Shown: positions 8,235 to 16,429 of the stretch, in pieces
Layout: the number at the start of each line of letters is the position of its first letter
How positions within the stretch are numbered: the first letter of the stretch is position 1
Position numbers and translations under genes: made by a program
Notes under the pieces: generated by a model
What the model saw: the letters and a program-made list of their open reading frames with translations, nothing else
What the model was told of the DNA's origin: nothing
The model's database searches: none
Assembly (NCBI RefSeq): GCF_017115165.1
Contig: NZ_JABXKF010000082.1
Coordinates: 81,196-115,361, forward strand
Source: Nostoc sp. LPT
Lineage (GTDB): Bacteria > Cyanobacteriota > Cyanobacteriia > Cyanobacteriales > Nostocaceae
Direction: 5' to 3'
DNA length: 34,166 nt

Positions 8235-8246
8235 CGCCGTTAGGCG
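8235..8246. repeat. Small GC-rich palindrome, dispersed-repeat type
   Basis: CGCC-GTTA-GGCG, followed by a short tail (TTCTCGTAGAGTAGG), lies between the DUF3370 remnant and the first Uma2 gene. It resembles the small palindromic repeats scattered through Nostoc genomes, from memory. It may be one edge of the rearrangement that truncated the DUF3370 gene. Confidence 0.4.
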
Positions 8247-8317
8247 TTCTCGTAGAGTAGGTGCAAAGGTTTTTTAGTTACAGTTGAGAAAAGTGGCTTT
8301 TGAGAAGGAATGAGGTT

Positions 8318-8887
8318 ATGGTTGCGAGTCCAGATAAAAAGTATATGTCGCCTCATGAATATTTGGAATGGGAAGAACACCAAGAAATTAAATATGAATA
8401 TATTGATGGTGAAGTTTTCGCCATGACTGGGGGTACTCTTCCCCATAATGATATTGCTCTAAACTTAGCTTCAGCGTTAAAAAGTCACCTGCGAGGAAGT
8501 GGGTGTCGTGTGAATATGGCGGATGGGAAAGTAGGTATATCTGAAAACGGGCCTTTTCATTATCCCGATGTTGTGGTGAGTTGCGATGAACGGGATAAAC
8601 AAGCTATCCAATTTCTCCAATATCCTTGTTTAATTGTTGAAGTTCTGTCCCCAAGTACGGAAGCTTACGACCGAGGTAAAAAATTTACACGGTATCGTCG
8701 CATTCAGACTTTGCAAGAATACATCCTCATCGATGCTGAAAAAATTGGTTTAGATTGCTTCCGGTTAAATGATAGAGGACTCTGGGAGTTACATCCTTAT
8801 GAAGCAGGAGATGAGGTTCATTTAACTAGTGTTGATTTCCGCTTTCCGATATCTTTGGTGTATGAAAATGTTCAGTTTCCTATTTAA
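8318..8887 (+). CDS. Uma2-family (DUF820) putative PD-(D/E)XK endonuclease
   Basis: The product is 189 residues from the ATG at 8318 (MVASPDKKYMSPHEYL). A TTG at 8300 would add six residues, but the ATG has a purine-rich ribosome site (AAGGAATGAGG) at better spacing. The family pattern is clear: EYIDGEVFAMTGG near the N-terminus, then YPDVVV, then LIVEVLSPSTEAYDRGKK, which supplies the D, E and K of a PD-(D/E)XK nuclease-like core, and finally EYILID. Uma2 genes are expanded in cyanobacteria and their substrate is generally unknown. A second Uma2 gene follows after 35 bases. Their position inside a Dnd island is suggestive but not proof of a defence role. Confidence 0.85.
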   Translation: MVASPDKKYMSPHEYLEWEEHQEIKYEYIDGEVFAMTGGTLPHNDIALNLASALKSHLRGSGCRVNMADGKVGISENGPFHYPDVVVSCDERDKQAIQFLQYPCLIVEVLSPSTEAYDRGKKFTRYRRIQTLQEYILIDAEKIGLDCFRLNDRGLWELHPYEAGDEVHLTSVDFRFPISLVYENVQFPI

Positions 8888-8922
8888 ATTAGGATTATCC
8901 TCGATTCATTATTAGGGGTTTT

Positions 8923-9474
8923 ATGAGTATTAAAACTGAAGCAACTATTGAAGATTTGTACCACTTACCTGACAATTGTAAAGCAGAGATTGTCAATGGA
9001 AAATTGGTGCTGATGTCTCCAACTGGATTTTTACCAGGACGTGCAGGCGGTGAAATTTATGCAAGTTTACGGGATTATGAACGTCTGACAAAAAGTGGTT
9101 ATGCTTTGCCTGATAATGTCGGTTTTCTTGTCAATCTCCCTAACCGCCGTTCTTTAAGTCCTGATGCCGCATTTTATACTGGCAAACCTACAGGCGGTAA
9201 ATTTCTCAATGGTGCGCCTATATTTGCTGCTGAGGTAAGAAGTGAAAATGATTACGGTGATAAGGCTGAGAAAGATATAGCTAGTAAACGCCGTGATTAT
9301 TTTGCGGCTGGTACGTTGGTAGTTTGGGATGTAGACGTACTCAAAGAGGAAGTTATTAGAGTATATCGTGCTAGTAATCCTGAAGAACCGCAAGTGTATC
9401 GCCGTGATGAGGTGGCTGAAGCTGAACCCGCAGTGCCAGGATGGACTATGTTAGTGGATAATTTGTTTGTTTAA
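8923..9474 (+). CDS. Second Uma2-family (DUF820) putative endonuclease
   Basis: This 183-residue protein begins MSIKTEATIEDLYHLP and shows the same nuclease-like core: AEIVNGKLVLMSPTG, LSPDAAFYTG, then FAAEVRSENDYGDKAEKDIASK with the E and K positions, and a late VVWDVD strand. It belongs to a different Uma2 subgroup from the gene before it: identity outside the motifs is low, so this is not a recent tandem duplication. It is read with its neighbour and may share its transcript. A HIP1 site overlaps the end of the gene. Function is unknown beyond the fold-level prediction. Confidence 0.85.
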   Translation: MSIKTEATIEDLYHLPDNCKAEIVNGKLVLMSPTGFLPGRAGGEIYASLRDYERLTKSGYALPDNVGFLVNLPNRRSLSPDAAFYTGKPTGGKFLNGAPIFAAEVRSENDYGDKAEKDIASKRRDYFAAGTLVVWDVDVLKEEVIRVYRASNPEEPQVYRRDEVAEAEPAVPGWTMLVDNLFV

Positions 9475-9569
9475 GCGATCGCCCACATACTAGTATAAAA
9501 TAATGTGTCTATCAGGTGCTATCGCTTTTGACTTTCGGTTAAAATAGCAACAATGTAAATATTAAAATA

Positions 9570-10037
9570 ATGGCTGCAAACAGAATTAGGGTTGCTAAAG
9601 ATAAGGCTGAGTTGGTGAAATCTCTAGTCGCATCAAAAGATACAACTGGGCCTTTTCAGACTTATGTAGAAGTTATGGTGTTTGCAGCAGCATTAGGTGT
9701 TAAAAATAAAAAGCGCGTTTCTTTAGGGGAAACCACAAAAAGAGAACCATCTCCAATTCCACAAGAAAATTTTGCTTCATTGGGATATGACCTAATTATT
9801 AAACTATTAGGAATCAATGAAACTCAAGATATGAACATACTCTCATCTAGAGAAGAACAAGATGAAGATAAACGTACTCAAATATTTGAAGAGTATGCTA
9901 ACGGAGGACTTGAAATTTTACAAAATGAGTTGCGAGGAGCAGTAGACTATTCAGAAAGACTGCTATTAATTTTAAGTTACGAGAAATTTCAGGAAAGTTC
10001 TGCTGAATTCGAGTTTGATTTAAGAAAATTCATCTAA
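9570..10037 (+). CDS. DNA phosphorothioation-associated protein 4-like
   Basis: The 155-residue product (MAANRIRVAKDKAELVK...) matches my memory of the small Dnd-associated family called DNA phosphorothioation-associated protein 4 (dnd_assoc_4). Landmarks are GPFQTYVEVMVFAAALGVK, LGYDLIIKLLGI and IFEEYANGGLEIL. It looks soluble and mostly helical, and no catalytic motif is visible. Its biochemical role is not known. It is followed 36 bases later by the GIY-YIG-like gene and then the DGQHR gene, all on the plus strand, so these three probably form one unit. Its sequence is AT-rich, like its two followers. Confidence 0.7.
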   Translation: MAANRIRVAKDKAELVKSLVASKDTTGPFQTYVEVMVFAAALGVKNKKRVSLGETTKREPSPIPQENFASLGYDLIIKLLGINETQDMNILSSREEQDEDKRTQIFEEYANGGLEILQNELRGAVDYSERLLLILSYEKFQESSAEFEFDLRKFI

Positions 10038-10073
10038 TAATGTTGTAAATAATTAAAAAGATAACAAGCGTAT

Positions 10074-10634
10074 ATGGCAATAGAAGAAACAATACACGAC
10101 GATTTTTTTGAAAATTTTATAGTAGCTACAGCTACTATTTCGGCCTTTTATGATATTCCAGATAAACCGGGAATATATGCTTTTTATCATGCATTTGATT
10201 TCGCCGAGAACAACTTGCTTGAAGATATAAATGATCGGATTAGTAAAACTGTATTTAAAACAAAATTTCAAGAAGATAATTATCGGAAAAAATTTATTAT
10301 AGATATATGTGGAGAGCCAGTTACATTATCAGACAATATGCATAATTTTATTAAAAGTATCTCCATGCCAAAGGATAGGCGTAATCTTAAAAAGCTACTT
10401 CTAACTTGTAGCATTTTACAATGCCCAGATTATATAGGCTATGCTTCAAGTCTACAAGCAAGATTTAAGCAACACTTGGAGAATGACAACGGTTTTTTTG
10501 GAAAATATGGAAATTTTAGGTCTCAAGATGAGTTTCTATTTATATGTTTTCCATGCTCTGGGAATATAGCTAGAGAGCTTGAAAGCTTACTAATCCAGCT
10601 TTGTAAACCTAAATTTAATACACAAAGGAGTTAA
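10074..10634 (+). CDS. GIY-YIG-type nuclease domain protein with an unusually long GIY-to-YIG spacing
   Basis: The 186-residue protein has KPGIYAFYH (GIY at 33-35) and PDYIGYASSLQARFKQHL (YIG at 120-122, Arg130), then ARELESLLIQLCKPKFNTQ, where Glu168 or Glu170 would be the metal ligand. These fit the GIY-YIG nuclease core, but GIY and YIG are about 85 residues apart instead of the usual ten or so, with a charged insert (about 45-110). Its TAA (10632-10634) overlaps the first ATG of the DGQHR gene by one base, so the pair is coupled. A plausible role is cleavage of DNA sensed by the DndB-like partner. This is inference: a different fold with chance motif resemblance remains possible. Confidence 0.6.
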   Translation: MAIEETIHDDFFENFIVATATISAFYDIPDKPGIYAFYHAFDFAENNLLEDINDRISKTVFKTKFQEDNYRKKFIIDICGEPVTLSDNMHNFIKSISMPKDRRNLKKLLLTCSILQCPDYIGYASSLQARFKQHLENDNGFFGKYGNFRSQDEFLFICFPCSGNIARELESLLIQLCKPKFNTQRS

Positions 10635-12292
10635 TGATGGAACTAGATGATCAATACCCAGAGATTATCGAATATAAAGCCATAACAGGGACTTTTGGTG
10701 AAGTACGTTACTTTCTCACTACACTTGATCAAAGCGATGCAGTTGAAAATATTAGATTTGCTGGTGATATTCAAGGTAAATGGGGCTTTTCTGAGAGAGT
10801 TCAACGAAAATTAGATGTGAAAAGGGCGGAAACAGAACTATTTTCATATTTAGCAAAAAACGGCATTAGGTTTTTTAACTCTCTTGTTATTGTTCTTCTT
10901 CCTAACTCAGATGAGCAGACCGAGTTTTGGGACTTTTCTCAGGTTTTGAGTAATGGAAAACCTCTTGAGAAATGGGTCAACTTAAAATTATATAAAGGTG
11001 TGTCTAGAATAGTTATAGATGGACAGCATCGTTTATTCTCCCTGAAAAAATACTGGGATATACATATAGGTAAAAAGTCTCTTACTAGTCAATAGTTATT
11101 AGAAAATTGTGCTTGTGATGATTCTTTTGATATCCCAGTTGTCTATTTAGTTTTTGGAAATTTAGGTCGAGTTGGGTACTCTGAAAAAACTATCTCCATA
11201 CGGGATGAAGCGATTAAAGCTACTCGAAATATATTTACAGTAATAAACAATACTGCTAAACGTATTGATCGTCAAACTCAACTTCTACTGGATGACACAA
11301 AACTATCTGCATTAATTCCTAGACAACTCTTAGAAGACGATGTATTAGAAGATAAAATTGTAAAATGGTCATCTAAATCTACAAATCTGGCCCAGACAGA
11401 CCCTTATCTAACAACAATAGATTTAATCAGTAAATGTGCTGTAGAGCTATTGATAGATTATAAGAAAACAGCCCTGAAAAAAATCTTAAATTCTCCAGTT
11501 GAAAGAGAAAATGCGATGAAGAGTTATTATGAGTCTCATCCGAAGATTTCTCATATAGGAACTCGATATATTTTTAAATGGTTTTTTTATGAACTTCAAC
11601 CGTTTAAAGATTGGCTCAGTGAGCTTGAACATTTGGGTATAATTGTTCCAGCCCAACCTGAAGAAATTAAATTACAACCTAGTCAGAAAGAAAAACTAAA
11701 GAAATTAAGAGAGTCAAATATTCTATACACCGTTCTTGGACAACGTATTGTTTTTTTTGGTATTTCACGATTTATTTTGAGAGTCAAGCCTGAGTATCGT
11801 ATTCCAGCACTTTTGGATGCAATTGCTAAAAGTATAGCCAAGATGCATGATAAGGGCTTTTTGGATAGAAACGCGCTTCATTGGAAGAATGTGATTGTAC
11901 AGCCTAATGAAAAACTCACCATGATTACAACTGGTTCTGGCGGTGATAAATGTATAGAGCTTCTCAGAATGATATTTCTGAATACATCTGATGGAGTACA
12001 AGAACTAATACGCCGTACTCATGAAGATGTAGATAGTGAAGTAAATTGGACTGTAGGCACAATCGCTAATTGGAGGAAAGAATTTTTTGTCGAACTTCCA
12101 GAGGTTAAATTATTAGAAAACAACAGTATATCGGACGAATATCTTTCTGAAAGTGCTACTGACATTACTGATGAACATATTTCTAATGCTACGAACATAG
12201 ATTCTCTAACGGAGGGAGATGATGAAAATGATGAAGAAATATTTGATGAAATTGAGGATGACATGGAAGATGAAAGCGAAATTGATGAGTAA
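10634..12292 (+). pseudogene. DGQHR-domain (DndB-like) gene interrupted by an in-frame TAG
   Basis: A continuous frame of 552 codons is interrupted only by TAG at 11093-11095, just after residue 153. The N-terminal part ends soon after the diagnostic IDGQHRLFS (DGQHR at 129-133). Beyond the stop, the same frame runs without another stop through IPVVYLVFGN, IFTVINNTAKRID and VKWSSKS to a strongly acidic tail. A CAG-to-TAG change would explain the break. DGQHR proteins include DndB, the regulator that binds and senses modification sites. The ATG at 10637 is spaced better than 10634 from AAGGAG at 10625-10630. If functional, it would need stop readthrough or restart; a downstream TTG at 11450 could give only the last 280 residues. 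The gene converges on dndB with a 22-base gap. Confidence 0.75.
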
Positions 12293-12314
12293 ATATTAAT
12301 TGCAAAACGAGAAA

Positions 12315-13913
12315 TTACAAAATTGGTGGAAGTCCTACCACTTTCAGTTCAACAAACTCGCCATCAAAACCTATTGTTTTATCTTCCACAGTCCTAGCAT
12401 CCGCCAAAGCCTTACGAAGTTCAGCACGTTCCATCTGTTCCTGAATTCCACCCAGAATGTAAACCAATAACTTCGCCGCCAAATCTCGTCCAGCAACCTG
12501 CACTCGCTTTTTATTTGGGTCATACAAAACCCCATACCATAGAGATTGGGGATATTCCATACCACTAAAACCACCTTGTTGGTCAAACTTCCGCAGTTTC
12601 TTAAAAATATCTGCCAATGAGAAACCTTTTTTAAATACTAAAATTCCCAAAGCTTGCGCTAATGCAACTTGAGCAACTGGACGGAAAAGCATATTTCCTT
12701 CACCTCCATTTTTCTCAAAGCTGAAGCGCCGTAAAGCTGGTGTATCCTCGTGTTCTAAAATTTTATAACTAGAAAGACTAGCCAAAGAATCAAATAGCTT
12801 TTTAAATTCCTCAATTCCCTGCTCAAGTTCTTCATCCTCTGGACGCATAGGAATTAGACCTTTTTCCAAGGGTTTCCAGTGAGGGAACTTTTGAGCCAAA
12901 TATCGCTCAGACATATCTTGTAGAGCTTGCAAAGTCGTCAAAACTGTAGACTTTGAAGCGACTGTTGCACTATTCCAATTAACACGAGGATTGCGCTCTT
13001 GTCGTTGTTCTAATAGTGGATGTGTAACTGCAATTTTTCTAGCAACGATCGCAAAACCATCATCTTCATTCAACTGTGTTAGCTGACCTTTAGTCAAGGG
13101 TGCAGCCATCAGGTTGACATGAACAAAAATCGATCTTACCCTCCGCCTCGCTTGGGTGCGAGTTTCCCCAGCCGCTACCGCACAGATGAACTCAATACCA
13201 ATTTTTTCCTTAGGTAAATTTTGCAAGTAAGCAAGGTCTACTTGGTACTTTTCTATCAAATCATTGACTGTAATAAAACTGTCATCAACACCTTTATCTT
13301 TTTTATAGCGCTGGAGTTTACGAGTTTTAATTAACTCCATCAACCCCTGCACTCCCATTAATCGGTGTTGACCATCTAGTGCATAAATAGTTACATCATC
13401 TTCAGAAATATTTAACAGACCTACCTTACCGTCTTTATCTAGGGGTATAAAATCAGTAGTAGATTTTGTGGCGCGTCCTTCACTATCCCACTCAGCAGCT
13501 TTGGGATTATCCACCCACGGTTGATTAATTACTACCAGCACTGGTGGAAATTTGTGATTTTGTCGAGCCGCTAAATACTGCACTAGCGGTGCTTGACGTG
13601 ACCAATCAAGGGGACGCTGCTGAATTTCATCAATGCTATCCGCGTCAATCTCGATGTTATCAGTCTCAGGATTATACTTTTTTTGAAACAGAGGTAAGCC
13701 AGAGGCAAAGTGAACACGACCTGCAAACCATTCCAGTGTAACAGAGCTAACATAAGCCTCAGTACCACCCATCTCGGTTTTTTGAACGAGAATCTGATCT
13801 TTTCTCCCTAAAAACTTCTCCAGGAGTAAAGCTAGTACCTGTTTTTCCTTGTTTTCTCGTTCCAAGTACTCTCTAGCGATGTCAGCAGTTGGGTCAGCTG
13901 TACTATCTTTCAT
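12315..13913 (-). CDS. dndB: DNA sulfur modification protein DndB
   Basis: The 532-residue protein carries the DGQHR motif (180-184, in IYALDGQHRLMG) and the surrounding pattern of DndB proteins. This includes FPPVLVVINQPWV and a region after DGQHR with CAVAAGETRTQARRRVRSIFVHVN. DndB is not needed for modification itself but acts as a repressor and modulator of dnd genes in systems studied so far. It is transcribed away from dndC, with 181 bases between their starts, so a shared control region is likely and autoregulation is possible. Start ATG is complementary to 13911-13913. It is a full-length DGQHR protein, in contrast to the broken one beside it. Confidence 0.88.
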   Translation of the reverse strand: MKDSTADPTADIAREYLERENKEKQVLALLLEKFLGRKDQILVQKTEMGGTEAYVSSVTLEWFAGRVHFASGLPLFQKKYNPETDNIEIDADSIDEIQQRPLDWSRQAPLVQYLAARQNHKFPPVLVVINQPWVDNPKAAEWDSEGRATKSTTDFIPLDKDGKVGLLNISEDDVTIYALDGQHRLMGVQGLMELIKTRKLQRYKKDKGVDDSFITVNDLIEKYQVDLAYLQNLPKEKIGIEFICAVAAGETRTQARRRVRSIFVHVNLMAAPLTKGQLTQLNEDDGFAIVARKIAVTHPLLEQRQERNPRVNWNSATVASKSTVLTTLQALQDMSERYLAQKFPHWKPLEKGLIPMRPEDEELEQGIEEFKKLFDSLASLSSYKILEHEDTPALRRFSFEKNGGEGNMLFRPVAQVALAQALGILVFKKGFSLADIFKKLRKFDQQGGFSGMEYPQSLWYGVLYDPNKKRVQVAGRDLAAKLLVYILGGIQEQMERAELRKALADARTVEDKTIGFDGEFVELKVVGLPPIL

Positions 13914-14001
13914 GTTAAATGTTAAAAACAGAATAGGATTATGTCGTTTAATTATCTAAAAAATTGGATATTAGTAGTGAAGTTTTTAAAAACTTTTCTT
14001 C

Positions 14002-14048
14002 AACCCACGGAGGTGGGTTTTGTCTGTGTAGCCGCGAATTCTATTCGC
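14002..14048. repeat. Twin-palindrome element between dndB and dndC
   Basis: AACCCAC-GGAG-GTGGGTT (14002-14019) and, 14 bases later, GCGAAT-TCT-ATTCGC (14034-14048) form two perfect hairpins. This combination resembles a dispersed repeat I recall from many Nostoc spacers. It lies 46 bases before the dndC start and may have landed in the dndB/dndC control region. Confidence 0.6.
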
Positions 14049-14094
14049 CCTATTCGCCCGGATATTATGCCAGTGTTTCCAGAGAGAAGGATAA

Positions 14095-15810
14095 ATGACT
14101 ACAGCACAACAACCAGAAAATAAAGTTCAGCAAGCACGTACTGTAGCAGAGTTAGTGGACTATATCCAAGCTCTCACCAGTGAAATTCAAGAATTGTATT
14201 GTTTCGATGAGATACCTTGGGTGGTGGGCTATTCGGGCGGAAAAGATAGTACTGCCACTTTACAGCTTATCTGGAATGCGATCGCAGCACTACCAGTTGA
14301 AAAGCGAAAAAAGACTATTCATGTTATTACAACTGACACACTAGTAGAAAACCCTGTAGTCTCTGTTTGGGTACGTAAATCCTTAGAAAGGATGAGGGTT
14401 ACTGCTAAGGAACAGAAAATACCCATTGAACCCCATTTATTACAACCAGAAATCAAAGAGACATTTTGGGTAAGCTTGATTGGTAAAGGTTATCCAACGC
14501 CGCGAGGAAAATTCCGTTGGTGTACAGACCGTCTGAAAATCCATCCTTCTAACCGCTTTATCCGTGATGTGGTTAGAGTAAATGGGGAAGTTATTCTTAT
14601 TTTAGGTACGCGCAAGGCTGAAAGTATCAAACGTGCTATCTCAATGGAAAAACATCAAGCAGGTAGCCTAAAAGATCGCCTCATTTCTGATTCAAGTTCA
14701 CCTACGTCTCTGCTTTACCATAGTCCAAGCTTGCCTAATTCTTTAATTTATAGCCCCATTGAAGATTGGCGTACTGATGAAGTTTGGATTTACCTAAATC
14801 AGTGGCAAAATCCTTGGGAATATAGCAATAAAGACTTGTTCACCATGTATCGAGGTGCTACAGCAGATAATGAATGTCCTCTAGTTGTTGATACTTCTAC
14901 TGCTAGCTGTGGTGACTCTCGATTTGGGTGCTGGGTTTGCACAATTGTTAGTAAGGATAAATCAATGGAGGCAATGATTCAAAATGATGAAGAGAAAGAA
15001 TGGATGCAGCCTCTATTAGATATCCGCAATGAATTAGATAATAGAGATGACCGCGATAAAAGAGACTTCCGTCGCATCTGGGGAGAAGTCCAACTTTTTG
15101 AGCGTCATCTAGATGGTAAAGCCTCTATTGAACCAATTCATGGCCCTTATACAAAATATTGGCGGGAACATTGGCTCAGACGATTATTAGAAGCGCAAAC
15201 AAAAACCCGTCGGACAGCGCCAGAAAATATGCGCGATATCACCCTAATTACTCTAGAAGAAATGAGCGAAATTCGCCGCATTTGGCTAGAAGAAAAACAC
15301 GAATTTGATGATAGCTTACCCCGGATTTATCAAGAAGTGACTGGCGAAGAATTTCAAGACCCCCGTCCTGGTGCTGACTATAGCCTACTAGGTCGTGATG
15401 AATGGGCTGTGTTAGAAGAAATCTGTGCAGATGATAGTATGCACTTGGAACTCATGGCTAAACTTTTAGACACAGAACGCCAATTTCGGAAAATGTCCCG
15501 TCGTGTGGGAATCTACGACACCCTTGAAAAATGCTTTGCTACAAGTTCGCGTTCTAAAGATGAAGCGGTGAAAAATGCTCATTTAAAGCGGGATTTGAAA
15601 ACAGCAGTTGAACAAGGTGATATTGAAAAGGTCAAGCAGCTAACTCTAGCAGATTTTGCCACACCTGATGCACAAGCGATGTCTAACGACAAACCACTAC
15701 GCGTTTACGCACCTGAAGCACAAGTTGACGCAACGAACCTTACAAAATCTGATGCTCAGACAAAGACTTGGGCAAGTATGAAATTCAAAAATAAACAGAT
15801 AGAGCCTTAA
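14095..15810 (+). CDS. dndC: DNA phosphorothioation sulfurtransferase DndC
   Basis: DndC is an iron-sulfur ATP pyrophosphatase of the PAPS-reductase type that, with DndD and DndE, inserts sulfur into the DNA backbone. The 571-residue protein has the PP-loop SGGKDS (47-52) and the PAPS-reductase-like RGKFRWCTDRLKI (Cys143). It also has the set CPLVVDTSTASCGDSRFGCW and following VC, giving Cys261, Cys272, Cys279 and Cys282, fitting the 4Fe-4S site known in DndC. IYSPIEDWRTDEVW also matches the family. The ATG at 14095 follows AGAGAGAAGG. Its stop overlaps that of the opposing XRE gene by four bases. In most systems dndC and dndD are adjacent; here a regulatory pair separates them. Confidence 0.96.
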   Translation: MTTAQQPENKVQQARTVAELVDYIQALTSEIQELYCFDEIPWVVGYSGGKDSTATLQLIWNAIAALPVEKRKKTIHVITTDTLVENPVVSVWVRKSLERMRVTAKEQKIPIEPHLLQPEIKETFWVSLIGKGYPTPRGKFRWCTDRLKIHPSNRFIRDVVRVNGEVILILGTRKAESIKRAISMEKHQAGSLKDRLISDSSSPTSLLYHSPSLPNSLIYSPIEDWRTDEVWIYLNQWQNPWEYSNKDLFTMYRGATADNECPLVVDTSTASCGDSRFGCWVCTIVSKDKSMEAMIQNDEEKEWMQPLLDIRNELDNRDDRDKRDFRRIWGEVQLFERHLDGKASIEPIHGPYTKYWREHWLRRLLEAQTKTRRTAPENMRDITLITLEEMSEIRRIWLEEKHEFDDSLPRIYQEVTGEEFQDPRPGADYSLLGRDEWAVLEEICADDSMHLELMAKLLDTERQFRKMSRRVGIYDTLEKCFATSSRSKDEAVKNAHLKRDLKTAVEQGDIEKVKQLTLADFATPDAQAMSNDKPLRVYAPEAQVDATNLTKSDAQTKTWASMKFKNKQIEP

Positions 15811-16052
15811 GCTTGTTTTTCATCATCATCAGCATCTCCCAAGTAAAGCTTAATAAACTCTTCTGCTGCGGCTGGATTAATTTGATTCAGCGCATCACGA
15901 ATTTCTAGTACAGTATCAGCGACAGGATCTCTAATCTCGTTTACCCAACGGTGAACGTTTGGCCGTCCTGTTCCCATTATCACTGCTAACTTGTTTTGGC
16001 TAATGCCATAAATGTCCAATACCCGTTTCAGCGCTTTTCCTGCTTTTCCCAT
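15807..16052 (-). CDS. XRE-family helix-turn-helix regulator
   Basis: The 81-residue protein is a single HTH domain. Residues 5-40 carry KALKRVLDIYGISQNKLAVI and MGTGRPNVHRWVNE, a typical Cro/CI helix-turn-helix with the recognition helix near 28-36. The acidic C-terminus (DADDDEKQA) has no other domain. It is transcribed away from the 84-aa gene at 16175, and two matching palindromes (16089-16106 and 16123-16144) lie between them. It is therefore likely an autorepressor that also controls the 84-aa gene, and possibly dndD downstream. The layout also fits an antitoxin-type regulator, but no toxin is recognised. Confidence 0.85.
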   Translation of the reverse strand: MGKAGKALKRVLDIYGISQNKLAVIMGTGRPNVHRWVNEIRDPVADTVLEIRDALNQINPAAAEEFIKLYLGDADDDEKQA

Positions 16053-16088
16053 GCCTTTGATTTTGTCAAAGGCTTATAACCTAGTAAA

Positions 16089-16106
16089 TGTTACCCATCG
16101 GTAACA
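16089..16106. promoter_or_regulatory. Probable XRE operator, site 1
   Basis: TGTTACC-CATC-GGTAACA is a perfect palindrome. It shares the core TGTTAC-N6-GTAACA with site 2 and sits just upstream of the XRE gene start, suited to autorepression. Confidence 0.8.
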
Positions 16107-16122
16107 AAGGGTGTAAGATAAT

Positions 16123-16144
16123 TATGTTACCTATAAGTAACATA
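16123..16144. promoter_or_regulatory. Probable XRE operator, site 2
   Basis: TATGTTAC-N6-GTAACATA has perfect eight-base arms and the same TGTTAC-N6-GTAACA core as site 1, centred 36 bases from it. It lies 30 bases before the ATG of the 84-aa gene, so repressor bound here would cover that gene's promoter. Confidence 0.8.
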
Positions 16145-16174
16145 ACTATTTGACTAACAAACAGGTAAATTTCG

Positions 16175-16429
16175 ATGAATAAAAGCTTTTTGGCAGATAC
16201 CTTGCCAACTCCTACATCCCTTGTTTCATCCGATAACTCTACAGCAACAACACCAGCCAGAGAGTCTGTAAAAGTAGTAATTTTTGGAACTAAAACAGGT
16301 GTCAACAATACGATTCTCACTCTCTACAAACTAGGTTTTGCTCAAGTGAATGAATGGAGTCCTCTATTACCTAGTTCTAATCCTGGTGAAGTAATGAGTA
16401 TATTAACAAGGCATATTGTGACGGCCTGA
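16175..16429 (+). CDS. Small conserved cyanobacterial protein, 84 aa, function unknown
   Basis: The start at 16175 gives MNKSFLADTLPTPTSLVSS. The first 30 residues are Ser/Thr-rich; the rest is a conserved-looking core: VKVVIFGTKTGVNNTI, then LYKLGFAQVNEWSPLLP and NPGEVMSILTRHIV. From memory, this core occurs in many short cyanobacterial proteins with no known role, sometimes labelled as peptide ABC transporter components without support. No membrane segment or signal peptide is evident. Two palindromes shared with the divergent XRE gene lie upstream, so its expression is probably repressed by that protein. dndD begins 118 bases downstream on the same strand and could be co-transcribed. Confidence 0.75.
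   Translation: MNKSFLADTLPTPTSLVSSDNSTATTPARESVKVVIFGTKTGVNNTILTLYKLGFAQVNEWSPLLPSSNPGEVMSILTRHIVTA

Noticed and set aside
12019..12264. Serine-rich minus-strand frame within the DGQHR gene
   Set aside because: It is the reverse of the acidic Asp/Glu-rich tail of that gene; the composition is a codon artefact.
13941..14123. 60-codon plus-strand frame before dndC
   Set aside because: It runs through the twin-palindrome repeat and into dndC in another frame, with no protein-like features.
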